In this document: piece after piece, positions 8,992 to 18,928 of the stretch
How positions within the stretch are numbered: position 1 is the first letter of the stretch
Layout: each line of letters starts with the position of its first letter
Source of the DNA: Methanoregula sp. UBA64
Lineage (GTDB): Archaea > Halobacteriota > Methanomicrobia > Methanomicrobiales > Methanospirillaceae
Assembly (NCBI RefSeq): GCF_002502735.1
Contig: NZ_DAQC01000005.1
Coordinates: 62,001-126,000, forward strand
DNA: 64,000 nt
Direction of reading: 5' to 3'
Position numbers and translations under genes: made by a program
Notes under the pieces: generated by a model
The model's input: the letters and a program-made list of their open reading frames with translations, nothing else
Databases searched by the model: none
Told to the model about the DNA's origin: nothing

Positions 8992-9085
8992 ACTCCAGCG
9001 ATCCGGGCCCCTTCGGATTTTTTCCGTCCCTGCCCTCCGCCCTCAGCCTTATCTTCTTGCGGGTGTACCGGTATGGTGATACACC

Positions 9086-9655
9086 ATGCTCGGAGATATC
9101 ATTGGCTGGATCATCCTGATTGTCATCATCCTTGTTATCATCGGCCTCATCATCTGGGCCGTCGGGATCTACAACCGGTTTTTCTCGCTCAAGAACTCCT
9201 CGGAAGCGACCCTCGGGCAGATCCGGGTGGCAATGAAGAAACGGCTCGACATGATCGAGCAGCTGCTCGGTGCGGTCAAGAGCTATGCAAAGTTCGAACA
9301 GGACACGCTCACGAAAGTCACCGCCATGCGTGCAGCGGTTGCTACCGCCGGGCCCGGGGACTTGAACAAGGTCGAGGCCGAGTCCCGCTCGATCTTCGGC
9401 CGGCTCCTTGCCGTTGCAGAGAACTATCCCGATCTCAAGACCGCGAGCACGGTCACGAACCTCATGGGCTCGGTCAAAGACCTGGAAAACGAGATCTCCC
9501 GGCAGCGGTACACCTACAACAACATCTCCCAGGAGTTCAACACGATGATGGACACCATCCCTTCGAACTTCATCGGGCACATGATACACCTCAACAAGCT
9601 TGAGTATCTCCAGTTCGAAGAAGCCATAGCGACTGCCCCCAAGATCGAGTTCTGA
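9086..9655 (+). CDS. lemA: LemA family protein
   Basis: 189 residues. One N-terminal membrane helix (about 5-28, rich in Ile and Val) is followed by the LemA signature: YNRFFSLKNSSEATLGQIRV, a long helical region, and LENEISRQRYTYNNISQEFN near the C-terminus. LemA proteins are membrane-anchored helical bundles of poorly known function, often encoded beside DUF2207 or TPM-domain membrane proteins, as here: the next gene starts 13 bases downstream. The pair is very likely cotranscribed from the promoter region holding the three palindromes at 8940-8991. Confidence 0.9.
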   Translation: MLGDIIGWIILIVIILVIIGLIIWAVGIYNRFFSLKNSSEATLGQIRVAMKKRLDMIEQLLGAVKSYAKFEQDTLTKVTAMRAAVATAGPGDLNKVEAESRSIFGRLLAVAENYPDLKTASTVTNLMGSVKDLENEISRQRYTYNNISQEFNTMMDTIPSNFIGHMIHLNKLEYLQFEEAIATAPKIEF

Positions 9656-9668
9656 TGGGGAATCGATC

Positions 9669-11495
9669 GTGAGCGAAACCCGGCAGATCACCCTTATTTT
9701 TGCCATCACGCTGCTCCTTGGGATCGCAGCGTTCGTCCTTGCCGTTGTCGTCCCGCCCCTCGTCCACGGGGACCTCGTGGTGGACTCGTACCGGGCTACC
9801 CTCTCGGATACCGGGACCCTGCAGGAGCAGTACGTGTACAATGTGGAGTCCTCCGGCGAGTACCGGATGCTATACCGCTCGTGGGAAGCCCCGCTCGTCT
9901 TTGACAGCCGCAACAGCTCGTCGATCCAGTTTGTCTCGATCGATGCGCCCGCCGGTTCCGTGGGATATGCCAAAGACGCGTCCGCCGCCGTGCGGGTCAC
10001 CGGTTCAGCGGACAGCGCGGTCTCCGACAGGATCGCGCGTCTCGCGGACAAGAACGAAGTGGGGATCTACAATCCCGGGTATTTCTCCGAAGGAACCTAT
10101 ACGGTAACGACCGCGTACGTGGTCCATCCGCCGCTCGAAACTGACGGCACCCATACGCACCTCAACCTGAAATTTGCCGGCACCAGCCACATCCCCTACC
10201 AGTATGTCATGATCACGGTGCCGGCGGACAATATCGAACAGGTCTATGCGTACCCGCCGACCCTGTCCGCCGATAAATCCGGGGACACCTACACCATCAC
10301 GGGCAGCGTTGCCAAAAACGAGATCATCGCGGTAGAGATGGTGGGGAACAAGGACGCATTCGCGGCAATGCCCGGGGTCTGGAGCACGACAACGGATGTA
10401 GCAGCGAAAGCAGCATCCGCGAGTTTCTGGTACGATCTCCCGTACACCCTGGCCCTCGTTGTCAGTTACCTGGCAAAGGCGCTTGTGATCCTCGCACCGT
10501 TCCTCCTGCTCCTTATCTATTACCGGTACGGGCGCGAGCGGCAGTTCACGGTCACGACCTTTTTGAGCACCATCCCGAACCCGGAGCTCAAACCCTGGCA
10601 GGTGAACCTGCTCTTCAAAGGCGATGCCCTGGACTTCGACCAGGACGGCTACTATGCCACGCTCCTTGACCTGCACCGGAGAAAACTCGTCGAGATAACG
10701 ACAAAGGGGGACGGAAAAGAGGTCTCAATCCGCGTCCTTTCCACGGCAACATCTGACCCGTACGAGCAGCGGGTCCTGGCATTTTTAAAAGCCGTGGGGA
10801 AGAACGATACGCTCGATTCCGACGCTATCAAGACGCTGGTGAGCGATGCCCGCACGAGTATGCCCGCAATGGAACAGGCGCTCCGGTTCCAGAAGAATCT
10901 CACCGATGTGACGCGCCGGGTGGATACCGCCATCTCCTACCAGTATATGGTGGACGGCCGCGACCACCTCACCCCGTTTGTTGCGGTAAGCGCCGTGCTC
11001 TGCGTAGTCACGTTCATGGCAGCATTCGTGATGCCGGTGCAGGGGTCGCTCCTGTTCCCGGCAGCAGCCCTCCTGCTCGTGGTGACGATCCAGTTCGTGA
11101 TCGCATGGGCGGCTCCTTCGACCCTCTTTGGGCACTGGAAGGACGACCATTACAAGGACAAACTGGAATGGGACGCCTTTGCCCACTTCCTCTCAGACAT
11201 GGCCATGATCCGGAAGTATCCCCCCGAGGACCTCCCGATGTGGGGCGAGTGGCTGGTCTACGGCACTGCCCTTGGCGTGGGCGACAAGGTGGAAGCGGCC
11301 ATGAAGTCGCTCGATATCCCGGTCCCCGAGACCGGTGTCCCGACAGGAGTTATGGGGATGAATATGGTCTTTGTGCCGCTCATGACCTTTGTTCCTCCCG
11401 GCCAGGGCGGGAGCGGGGGAGGAATGGGCGGTTTTGGCGGAGGAGGTTTCGGGGGCGGCGGGGGCTTTGGCGGCGGCGGAGCCGGCGGGCGGTAG
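9669..11495 (+). CDS. DUF2207 membrane protein with glycine-rich tail
   Basis: 608 residues from a GTG start. Segment 8-30 is a signal anchor; an extracytoplasmic DUF2207 domain follows to about 240; a helix near 262-285 leads to a cytoplasmic part with LYYRYGRE-like basic flank; two more helices lie near 440-480. The last 35 residues are almost only Gly and Phe, a feature seen in this family next to LemA. Function is not established; a role in envelope integrity or as a partner of LemA is inferred from the conserved pairing. The GTG is 13 bases after the lemA stop. Confidence 0.85.
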   Translation: MSETRQITLIFAITLLLGIAAFVLAVVVPPLVHGDLVVDSYRATLSDTGTLQEQYVYNVESSGEYRMLYRSWEAPLVFDSRNSSSIQFVSIDAPAGSVGYAKDASAAVRVTGSADSAVSDRIARLADKNEVGIYNPGYFSEGTYTVTTAYVVHPPLETDGTHTHLNLKFAGTSHIPYQYVMITVPADNIEQVYAYPPTLSADKSGDTYTITGSVAKNEIIAVEMVGNKDAFAAMPGVWSTTTDVAAKAASASFWYDLPYTLALVVSYLAKALVILAPFLLLLIYYRYGRERQFTVTTFLSTIPNPELKPWQVNLLFKGDALDFDQDGYYATLLDLHRRKLVEITTKGDGKEVSIRVLSTATSDPYEQRVLAFLKAVGKNDTLDSDAIKTLVSDARTSMPAMEQALRFQKNLTDVTRRVDTAISYQYMVDGRDHLTPFVAVSAVLCVVTFMAAFVMPVQGSLLFPAAALLLVVTIQFVIAWAAPSTLFGHWKDDHYKDKLEWDAFAHFLSDMAMIRKYPPEDLPMWGEWLVYGTALGVGDKVEAAMKSLDIPVPETGVPTGVMGMNMVFVPLMTFVPPGQGGSGGGMGGFGGGGFGGGGGFGGGGAGGR

Positions 11496-11645
11496 GACAC
11501 CCGCCCGACCCGTTTTTCGCCATCTCTGCGCCTTATTCTCCAAACCGTGCAGGAGAAAGGGAGCAATCCGTTTTTTTGTAAGAGAAAAGAGATATAAATC
11601 CGCGTCATTCTAATCACTACAAAAATCTAAAAAAAGGGCCCCGGT

Positions 11646-12221
11646 ATGCAGTACTCTGAAGGCAGGATCGGCAGGGTATTTGTCCTGCGGATTGACGACG
11701 GCGAGGATTTTTTAGGCGTTACGCGCGAGTTTGTAAAAACGCACGCTGTTACGGCCGGCACGATCCTGTATCTTGGGGCATTGCGCCAGGCCAAGATGGT
11801 CACCGGGCCGGAAGAAGCGGTCTTTCCCCCCGATCCGCATTTTGTCATGTTCGAAGGCGGGTGGGAGATGGTGGGTATCGGGACCATCACCATGGAGGAC
11901 GGCAGTCCTGCCATCCATTTCCACACGTCCGTGGGCCGGGCCGGGCACGCCTTAACCGGCTGCCTGCGGGAGAAGGCGGTGACCTATATCGTGGCAGAGG
12001 CCGTTATTCTGGAATTCTCCGGCATCTCGATCGTGCGGCAGTTCGATGAGAAGACCCAGGTGAACCTGCCGGTCCACGGGCAGGACGGGGAGGCCCAAGA
12101 GAAGTCGGCGAAGAGCGGACCGACACCCCCGGAGCCGGAACCGGCCGAAGAGGAAGAAGATGCACCGGGCGGGCTTGCGGACATCATCCGGGACCTGACC
12201 CGGCGGCCCCCGGTTAAATAG
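11646..12221 (+). CDS. PPC/DUF296 domain DNA-binding-like protein
   Basis: 191 residues. About 1-135 form a PPC domain (plants and prokaryotes conserved, DUF296): FVLRIDDGEDFLGVTREFVK, then HFVMFEGGWEMVGIGTI and PAIHFHTSVGR, where the closely spaced His residues fit the metal site seen in prokaryotic structures. The rest is a Pro/Glu-rich tail with EEEED, probably disordered. Prokaryotic PPC proteins form trimers and are thought to bind DNA or a small ligand; the function in methanogens is unknown. It ends 2 bases before the YgiQ gene, so the two form an operon. Confidence 0.8.
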   Translation: MQYSEGRIGRVFVLRIDDGEDFLGVTREFVKTHAVTAGTILYLGALRQAKMVTGPEEAVFPPDPHFVMFEGGWEMVGIGTITMEDGSPAIHFHTSVGRAGHALTGCLREKAVTYIVAEAVILEFSGISIVRQFDEKTQVNLPVHGQDGEAQEKSAKSGPTPPEPEPAEEEEDAPGGLADIIRDLTRRPPVK

Positions 12222-12223
12222 TC

Positions 12224-14074
12224 ATGACCGATCAGCCCGCGTTTCTCCCCCTCACCAAAAAAGAGGGTGCCGCCCTTGGCATCGGACAGTTCGATATCAT
12301 CCTTGTCACGGGCGATGCGTACGTAGATCACCCGTCGTTTGGCACGGCACTTATCGGCCGGGTCCTCTGGGATGCAGGATTCTCGGTCGGGATCATCGCC
12401 CAGCCGGACTGGAAGAGCACAACAGATATTACGGCGCTCGGGAAGCCCCGGCTCTTCTTCGGGATCTCGTCCGGCAATGTCGATTCGATGGTGAACAACC
12501 TCACCCCGAACCTCAAGCGCCGGAGCTCGGACGTGTACTCGCCCGGGGGAGAGCTGCGCCGGCCGGACCGGGCGACGGTCGTGTACGCGAACCTCGTCCA
12601 CGCCGCATACCCCGACGTCCCGATCGTTCTTGGCGGGATCGAGGCGAGCCTGCGTCGCTTCGCGCACTACGATTACTGGCAGGACAAGGTCCGGCAGGCG
12701 ATCCTTGCCGATGCCCCGGCAACGCTCCTTGTCTATGGCATGGGAGAGCGGCAGGTTGTGGAGATCGCACAGCGTCTCGCTGCCGGAGAACCGGCCCGGT
12801 CGCTTCGGGATATCCGGGGAACCACATACACAAGGGAAGTCGCCGAATGGCGTGCGGTCCCGCACGATGGCATCGTGGAGATCCCCTCGTTTACCGAAGT
12901 CTCGTCCGACAAAATCGCATATGCAAAGGCATTCGCGCTCCACTACCGGGAACAGGATCCGGTCCGGGGAAGGCCCGTTGCCCAGCCGCACCCGAAAACG
13001 GTAATCATCCAGAATCCTCCGGCCCGGCCGCTCACGACCGTCGAACTCGATCATGTCTACGAGCTGCCCTTCTCCCGCCGGGCTCACCCTTCGTACAAAA
13101 AACCGGTCCCGGCGCTCGAACCCGTCCGGTTCTCGGTCGTCTCCCACCGGGGCTGTTTCGGGGGCTGTTCGTTCTGTGCTCTCACCCACCACCAGGGCCG
13201 GATCATCCAGAGCCGGAGCATAGATTCGGTTGTCCGCGAGGTGACCCGGATGGCGAAGATGCCGGAGTTCAAAGGCATCGTGCAGGACATTGGCGGGCCG
13301 ACGGCAAACATGTACGCCATGGCCTGCCCGAAGTGGGAGAAGGCCGGGGCTTGCCCGAAGAAGTCCTGCTCGCCGGCCTGCCCGTCCCTCGATGTGAACC
13401 ATACCAAAATCCGTGAGCTTCTCCGTCGCGTAAGCGAAATACCCGGTGTAAAACGGGTCTTCGTCGGTTCCGGGATCCGCTACGATCTCGTGCTTGCCGG
13501 CGATCCGGATTCAGGCTACCTCCGGCAGCTTGCGGAGCACCACGTCTCGGGTCACTTAAAAGTTGCCCCGGAGCATGTGAGCGCAGAAGTCACGGCGGCC
13601 ATGAACAAGCCCGGAAAAGAGGTCTTCGACCGGTTCCGCGAACGCTTCGATGCGTTCCAGCAGGGAAAACCAAAACGCCAGTACATTGTACCCTATTTCA
13701 TGTCCGGCCACCCGGGCTGCACGATGCGGGACATGGTCGAGCTCGCGGAGTATATCCGGGACAACCGTCTCTACACCGAGCAGGTACAGGACTTCACGCC
13801 AACGCCCATGAGCGTCTCGACCTGCATGTATTACACAGGACTTGACCCGTTCGCGCTCAAACCGGTGTACGTGCCCAGGGGCCGGGAGAAGAAGGTCCAG
13901 CGGGCGATGATGCAGTACCGCGAACCGGCCAACCGGGCCTTTGTGCTCGAAGGTCTCCGTCAGGCGGGACGGGAAGACCTGATCGGGAACGGGCCGGAGT
14001 GCCTTGTCTCGGGCAGCGGTTGCCGGGAACATGAGGCCATGAAAGCGTTCCGGCCCTACCAACGAAAAAAATAG
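12224..14074 (+). CDS. ygiQ: YgiQ family radical SAM protein (UPF0313)
   Basis: 616 residues, the normal family length. An N-terminal B12-binding-like region (about 20-200, including IVLGGIEASLRRFAHYDYW) precedes the radical SAM core with the cluster motif C311-x3-C315-x2-C318 in HRGCFGGCSFCALT. The C-terminal region has VQDFTPTPMS and KAFRPYQR, both characteristic of YgiQ. The substrate is unknown in all organisms. It is coupled to the PPC-domain gene 2 bases upstream and is convergent with manC 6 bases downstream, leaving almost no terminator space. Confidence 0.9.
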   Translation: MTDQPAFLPLTKKEGAALGIGQFDIILVTGDAYVDHPSFGTALIGRVLWDAGFSVGIIAQPDWKSTTDITALGKPRLFFGISSGNVDSMVNNLTPNLKRRSSDVYSPGGELRRPDRATVVYANLVHAAYPDVPIVLGGIEASLRRFAHYDYWQDKVRQAILADAPATLLVYGMGERQVVEIAQRLAAGEPARSLRDIRGTTYTREVAEWRAVPHDGIVEIPSFTEVSSDKIAYAKAFALHYREQDPVRGRPVAQPHPKTVIIQNPPARPLTTVELDHVYELPFSRRAHPSYKKPVPALEPVRFSVVSHRGCFGGCSFCALTHHQGRIIQSRSIDSVVREVTRMAKMPEFKGIVQDIGGPTANMYAMACPKWEKAGACPKKSCSPACPSLDVNHTKIRELLRRVSEIPGVKRVFVGSGIRYDLVLAGDPDSGYLRQLAEHHVSGHLKVAPEHVSAEVTAAMNKPGKEVFDRFRERFDAFQQGKPKRQYIVPYFMSGHPGCTMRDMVELAEYIRDNRLYTEQVQDFTPTPMSVSTCMYYTGLDPFALKPVYVPRGREKKVQRAMMQYREPANRAFVLEGLRQAGREDLIGNGPECLVSGSGCREHEAMKAFRPYQRKK

Positions 14075-14080
14075 ATCTTC

Positions 14081-15430
14081 TTATTTCCTGCCGTACTCAT
14101 CCTCGAACCGGACAATATCGTCCTCTTCGAGGTATTCCCCGAGCTGGACCTCGATGATCTCCAGGGGGATGACGCCGGGATTTTCCAGTCGGTGCCGGAC
14201 ACCGCTCTTCACAAAGGTGCTCTCTCCCTGCCGGAGGAGTTTTGTTTCGCCGTTGAGCTCGACCTCGGCTGTACCGCTCACAACCACCCAGTGCTCGCTC
14301 CGGTGGTGGTGGAGCTGGAGGGAGAGTTTCCGGCCCGGTTTTACCGTGAGGCGCTTGATCTTATAGTGTTCCGAATCTTCGAGCACGGTATAGGCGCCCC
14401 AGGGCCGGTGCACCTGCCGGTGGAACAGGGTTACGGGATCGTTTTGCTTGTTGTACCGCCCCACGAGCTCCTTGACCTGCTCGGTGTGTCGGTTATCGCA
14501 GATAAGGAGGGCATCAGCCGTGTCCACCACGACCAGGTTGTCCACGCCGATAAGACCGACCCGTTTTCCCGGGGCGTTGACGTAGTTGTCCTTTGCCGAG
14601 AGGTACTCCGCTTCCCCGGCATTTCCCTCTGCATCGTGCGGGCGGACCTCGTATATCGCCTTGAACGTCCCCAGATCGTTCCATTCTGTATCGAGAGGGA
14701 CGACGGCAACTTTTTTCGAGGGTTCGAGCAGGCCGTAATCGATCGAGATCGAATCGAGTTTTGGGTACTCGGGAACGGCGGTCCCGGCAAACGCGGCGGC
14801 GAGCCGGGGCTGGTATTTTTTGAGTTCCTCAAAGAAGACCGGGACGGAGAGGAGGAAGATCCCGCTGTTCCAGAGATATCCTTTCTTCACGTACTCTGTG
14901 GCAGTCTTCTCGTCTGGCTTCTCCTTGAACTCCTCGACCGCACATCCCCCGGCAACGGCCTTCCCCGGCCGGATGTATCCGTATCCCGTGTGGGGCGAGG
15001 TCGGCCTGACACCGAAGGTCACCAGGTACTTTTGGGCAAGGGGTTCTGCCGCGGAAATCTGGCCAACTGCTTTTTCCCCGAGCAGGTGGTCGCTGGGGAA
15101 GACCACGGCGGTCGCGTTCTTGTCCGCCTTTTTTATCTGCTGCATTGCCCATGCAATAGCAGGCAGGGTGTTTTTCTGTTCCGGTTCTGCAAGGATATGG
15201 TCGGCCGGGACGGTACACCCCAGATCGTCCATCTGGTTTGCCACGAGATACCGGTGGATCTCGTTCGTCACTACATAGATCTCGTTGTTTTTCGAGAATT
15301 TCTGTGCCCGTTTGCAGGTCCGCTGGAAGAGGGACTCTCCCTCCATCGGGATGAACTGCTTGGGATAGTATTCCCGGGAGAGCGGCCAGAGCCGGGTCCC
15401 CACGCCGCCGGCAAGGATGATGGTCTTCAT
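14081..15430 (-). CDS. manC: Mannose-1-phosphate guanylyltransferase / mannose-6-phosphate isomerase
   Basis: 449 residues. The nucleotidyltransferase part begins LAGGVGTRLWPLSRE with YYPKQF and FPSDH near 110, the GTP- and metal-binding motifs. The C-terminal third is a type II phosphomannose isomerase cupin with HHHRSEHW and VNGETKLL-like strands. The bifunctional enzyme makes GDP-mannose from mannose phosphates, which feeds the mannosyl transfer enzymes in the first 7 kb of the window. It is convergent with ygiQ and 108 bases upstream lies the end of asnB on the same strand. Confidence 0.95.
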   Translation of the reverse strand: MKTIILAGGVGTRLWPLSREYYPKQFIPMEGESLFQRTCKRAQKFSKNNEIYVVTNEIHRYLVANQMDDLGCTVPADHILAEPEQKNTLPAIAWAMQQIKKADKNATAVVFPSDHLLGEKAVGQISAAEPLAQKYLVTFGVRPTSPHTGYGYIRPGKAVAGGCAVEEFKEKPDEKTATEYVKKGYLWNSGIFLLSVPVFFEELKKYQPRLAAAFAGTAVPEYPKLDSISIDYGLLEPSKKVAVVPLDTEWNDLGTFKAIYEVRPHDAEGNAGEAEYLSAKDNYVNAPGKRVGLIGVDNLVVVDTADALLICDNRHTEQVKELVGRYNKQNDPVTLFHRQVHRPWGAYTVLEDSEHYKIKRLTVKPGRKLSLQLHHHRSEHWVVVSGTAEVELNGETKLLRQGESTFVKSGVRHRLENPGVIPLEIIEVQLGEYLEEDDIVRFEDEYGRK

Positions 15431-15538
15431 TGATATGCCCTATGTTTTTTTTCATTGTCCCGTGACAGAATTCGCCCCGGGAATATTCACATACTGATCT
15501 TTACCGGCTTTAAAGCTAAAAAAGGCGTTCATAAGAAT

Positions 15539-17371
15539 CTATCCCGGACGTATCCCGTTGGGTCTGTCGATAAAGGTCCGGAGCCAGAGTTCTGTGCAGG
15601 CAATCCGCCATATCTCGGGGGAGTAGGCTGATGTCCCGTTAAGGAAGGCATCGTAGTCTTCCTTTACGGCTTTTGCATCCCAGTAGGGCCGGAAACAGAA
15701 ACTCTCTGAAGAAAAGATTCCCTGCATGAAATCCCTGAGCTCGTTCTTCATCCAGCATTCCTCGGGAGTGACAAATCCCATCTTGTCACGCCGGCACCGG
15801 ATGGAATCAGGGACAAGCCCCACTATCGCGGCACGCAGCGACCACTTGGTGACCCCGTTACGGATCTTCTGGTTAAGCGGGAGTCCTGCCAGGTACTCCA
15901 CGAGGCGCACATCAAGGTACGGCACCCGGGACTCGATAGAGAAAGCCATGGAGTTACGGTCCTCGTAATGGAGGAGGGCCGGGAGATTTGTGGAAATAAG
16001 TTCGCGGTGCAGAACCTCATCTAGTGTGCCGGCGTACCGGTCAACCGGCTGAGCGGTTCCCAAAATGAGTGTCCTGCGCCCGCGCCGTGCCCGCAGCTGC
16101 GCCCGGGCTGTGACAAAGAATCCCCGGTGCTCTTTTAGACTCCCAAGGGCTTCAGAAAATGCTGCCGGAATATTAAACCTCTTTAAAAGGCCCCTGATGT
16201 AACTTGCCTGGTACCCGAGGTAACCGGCCAAAAGCTCATCTGCCCCCTGCCCGTCCAGTACCACTTTTACCTTGGTCTGTGCCAGGCGCATCACGCAGTA
16301 CTGGGCATAGATCGAAAGGGATCCGAACGGCTCGTCCTGCATGTACACGAGCCTTTTAATGTCTGTTTCGAGGTCCGCCGGGGCCGGCTCCGTCATAGTC
16401 GCATCCACCCTGGTCGCGGCTACAATCTCGTCAATGTACCTGCTCTCGTCGTATTGTGTTTTCGGGAAGACAACGGAGAAGGTCTTCTGCAGGGCACCCA
16501 CGCTCTCCGGAGCGTCCTCTTTTATGATTCCGCTGATGATGGCGGTAAGCGTGGAGGAGTCAATCCCGCCCGAGAGGCAGGTCCCTACTGCCACATCGCT
16601 TCTTAAGTGGATCCTTGTTGCATCGTGTAAAAGCCCGCGGAGCCGGGTGGCAACCTCATCGTCAGTCCTTGTATCGGACAGGGCAGGGTTAACGGTAACA
16701 TCCCAGTACCGGAACGGTTCGGCTTTTCCATCCCGGCCGACCACCATCGCGTGGCCCGGCCCGATCTGGGAAATTCCCTCGAACATGGTTCTCCCGCAGT
16801 GATCCTGCACGCCCCAGGTAAGGTACACCCGAAGCATCCCGTCATCGGGCGTTCTTCCCACATCCGGGTGAACAAGGAGTGCCTTGATCTCGGAGGCAAA
16901 CAAAAACGAGCCGCTGATCTTGGTATAATAAAACGGTTTTATCCCGAACCGGTCCCGGGCGCAGAAGAGCTCCTGTTTTTTTTCGTCCCAGAGGGCGAAC
17001 GCCCACATTCCGTTAAATCTCGCAAGGCAGCCGTGTCCCCACTCTTCGTATGCGTGGAGGATTACTTCAGTATCTGATTTTGAAGAAAAGACATGACCTT
17101 TCGCCATCAGTTCTTCGCGGAGCTCGACAAAATTATAGATCTCACCGTTGAAGACCAGCCAGAGCGAGCAATCCTCGTTTGTCATCGGCTGGAGTCCATC
17201 CGGGGAGAGGTCAATGATGGCAAGTCTCCGGTGGACAAGGCCGACAAGCTCATCGGTATGCAGGCCCTCTCCGTCAGGTCCCCGGTGGGCAAGCCGTTCA
17301 GACATGGATGCGAGAAGCCTGCGGTCCGGCCGTCCACTCGCATAACAGTACTGCCCCGCGATCCCGCACAT
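15539..17371 (-). CDS. asnB: Asparagine synthase (glutamine-hydrolysing)
   Basis: 610 residues. MCGIAGQY exposes the nucleophile Cys2 of the class II glutamine amidotransferase domain (about 2-210), with HRGPDGEG and FNGEIYN as further substrate motifs. The synthetase domain holds the pyrophosphatase loop LSGGIDSS at 266-273 and SIESRVPYLD near the C-terminus. It makes Asn from Asp, ATP and Gln, though paralogs of this length in surface-polymer loci can amidate sugars. The neighbouring manC allows that alternative but the intact glutaminase and ATP motifs do not separate the two. Confidence 0.9.
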   Translation of the reverse strand: MCGIAGQYCYASGRPDRRLLASMSERLAHRGPDGEGLHTDELVGLVHRRLAIIDLSPDGLQPMTNEDCSLWLVFNGEIYNFVELREELMAKGHVFSSKSDTEVILHAYEEWGHGCLARFNGMWAFALWDEKKQELFCARDRFGIKPFYYTKISGSFLFASEIKALLVHPDVGRTPDDGMLRVYLTWGVQDHCGRTMFEGISQIGPGHAMVVGRDGKAEPFRYWDVTVNPALSDTRTDDEVATRLRGLLHDATRIHLRSDVAVGTCLSGGIDSSTLTAIISGIIKEDAPESVGALQKTFSVVFPKTQYDESRYIDEIVAATRVDATMTEPAPADLETDIKRLVYMQDEPFGSLSIYAQYCVMRLAQTKVKVVLDGQGADELLAGYLGYQASYIRGLLKRFNIPAAFSEALGSLKEHRGFFVTARAQLRARRGRRTLILGTAQPVDRYAGTLDEVLHRELISTNLPALLHYEDRNSMAFSIESRVPYLDVRLVEYLAGLPLNQKIRNGVTKWSLRAAIVGLVPDSIRCRRDKMGFVTPEECWMKNELRDFMQGIFSSESFCFRPYWDAKAVKEDYDAFLNGTSAYSPEIWRIACTELWLRTFIDRPNGIRPG

Positions 17372-17482
17372 TCAGATCAGATCTTGGATCGCCCGGGGAA
17401 ATAAACGATAGTATACTTCAGATGATGTTGAGCACGGTCTCGCGGTCGTCAGATACTTCCAAAAGAAAAAACATTTACTCCG

Positions 17483-17980
17483 TTACGCTCGGGATTTACG
17501 GGTCCGCTTTTTATTACCGGCTTTCTCTTTCTGATCGCTTCCTACCCCCTTGACCTGGCAGGGAACGCACTTCTCCAGTTTGTCATCCACGATCCGGTAC
17601 GCATTCGCAAGCACCGAGGAGTTCGAGATCATCCCCGACAGGAGAATCGTTTCAAGGACTTCTTCCCGGGTCGCCCCCATCTTGATTGCGGCCTGCATGT
17701 GGTAGCTCGTACAGTGCGGGCATTTCAAGGCCGCACCGACCGCCATGCTGATCAGCTCCACGTACTTGGGGTCGAGCGGGCTTGTCTCTGCTACTGTAGT
17801 CTTGTAGAGCAGGTGGGAGATGAGCGCCTCGGGCCGCTCGCCCATGTGTTTGAAGATGAGCGGCACCTTGCCGTACTCTTTTTCAATGATCCCCAGCCAC
17901 TCGTCTGCGGTTGCCGCCGTGCCCTTCTCGACAATATACCGGAGCCGGTCCTCGAACTCGATCTCGCGCTTGCGTCCCAT
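17483..17980 (-). CDS. Carboxymuconolactone decarboxylase / AhpD-like protein
   Basis: 165 residues. ALKCPHCTSYHMQAAIKMGA contains the CxxC plus downstream His arrangement of AhpD-type peroxidase/disulfide reductase proteins, inside an all-helical CMD domain. The C-terminus is very basic and holds another Cys pair, CVPC. It is the last gene of the MCR activation operon, 9 bases after mmp7, so a thiol-redox job connected with MCR activation or its iron-sulfur partners is a reasonable guess, but no direct evidence is known to me. The domain assignment is firm. Confidence 0.85.
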   Translation of the reverse strand: MGRKREIEFEDRLRYIVEKGTAATADEWLGIIEKEYGKVPLIFKHMGERPEALISHLLYKTTVAETSPLDPKYVELISMAVGAALKCPHCTSYHMQAAIKMGATREEVLETILLSGMISNSSVLANAYRIVDDKLEKCVPCQVKGVGSDQKEKAGNKKRTRKSRA

Positions 17981-17989
17981 ATCTCATCC

Positions 17990-18928
17990 TCACACAACGA
18001 TGTTTGTCTCCGAGAACGGTTTTACCCGCACAATGATATAGTCCCGCATCCGCGAAGGTTCGACGTCGGCGATCTCGCCGATGGTGATCCCGTCCTCAAT
18101 CTCTGCCCTGCGCACGGCATCCGCGTACGTGTCGTACGGCAGCTTCACCCGGAGCCCTGCCATCTGGACCGTGAGCGGCGTCGGGGAGGTCACGTACTGG
18201 ATCTCGGGCACCTTCTCCCGGATGACATCCATGAGCCGGGCCGGGGCAACCGAGAGGGGGTCTTTTGCGATCTCTTCACGGCGCTTTGAAAGGACTCTGG
18301 TGATCTCCGCAATGATCTCGTCGAGTTTCTCCAGCTCCTCCGATTCCTTGGTGCGGTGCATGAACCTGCCGACGTTTCCCACGTAGCCGTCAACCTTCGG
18401 CTGGACAATACGTTCGAGCACCTCCTTGTCCGGGCCGCCGCAGATAACGACCGGCACCTCGATCCCCCGGAGGATTACCGGCATCTTTTTCTCGATACAG
18501 TGCTCGAAGTTCCCGAGCAGGTATACCGCGATGTCGTGCTCGTTTATGACATCGCGTTCCTCATCGTTGATCCCCGCGATCCGTTTCCCCACGCCCCGGG
18601 CCATCCCTACCATGTTGCTCTTTGCCCCGAGCCGGCGCACGTACTCCGCGATATCGCAGGACGGGTGGGGCAGGTGGTGGATCTCGAGGCTCATACTTAC
18701 GACCGCGATCTCGGTCCCCACGAGCGGGGAGTCCGTAACCTCGCCGGCAAGCGGTTTTCCTATCGCCCGGATCAGCTCCACGTCCTCTTTGGGGACAAAG
18801 CACTGGAGCACGACTTCCTGGGCTATCATGTGCTTCTGGACAATGTAGCCGCCGAGGTCTTCGATGAGGTCGATGATCTCGTTGTGCCGGTACACTCCGC
18901 CCTTGTAGGTGATCGGGACAAGGATCAT
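17990..18928 (-). CDS. mmp7: Methanogenesis marker 7 protein
   Basis: 312 residues, matching the methanogen-specific marker 7 family. It begins MILVPITYKGGVYRHNEIID and carries LEIHHLPHPSCDIAEYVRRL and VVICGGPDKEVLERI. Mmp7 has been found associated with inactive methyl-coenzyme M reductase together with A2, Mmp3, Mmp17 and McrC in an ATP-dependent activation complex in Methanothermobacter (established knowledge). The start overlaps the mmp17 stop by 4 bases. Cys residues in QCFVPKED, HPSCD and VICGG could serve metal binding, which is not proven by sequence alone. Confidence 0.9.
   Translation of the reverse strand: MILVPITYKGGVYRHNEIIDLIEDLGGYIVQKHMIAQEVVLQCFVPKEDVELIRAIGKPLAGEVTDSPLVGTEIAVVSMSLEIHHLPHPSCDIAEYVRRLGAKSNMVGMARGVGKRIAGINDEERDVINEHDIAVYLLGNFEHCIEKKMPVILRGIEVPVVICGGPDKEVLERIVQPKVDGYVGNVGRFMHRTKESEELEKLDEIIAEITRVLSKRREEIAKDPLSVAPARLMDVIREKVPEIQYVTSPTPLTVQMAGLRVKLPYDTYADAVRRAEIEDGITIGEIADVEPSRMRDYIIVRVKPFSETNIVV

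Noticed and set aside
11984..13402. 472-codon minus-strand frame opposite ygiQ
   Set aside because: Antisense shadow; plus strand has the CxxxCxxC radical SAM motif and family length.
14192..15433. 413-codon plus-strand frame opposite manC
   Set aside because: Antisense shadow; manC has full catalytic motifs on the minus strand.
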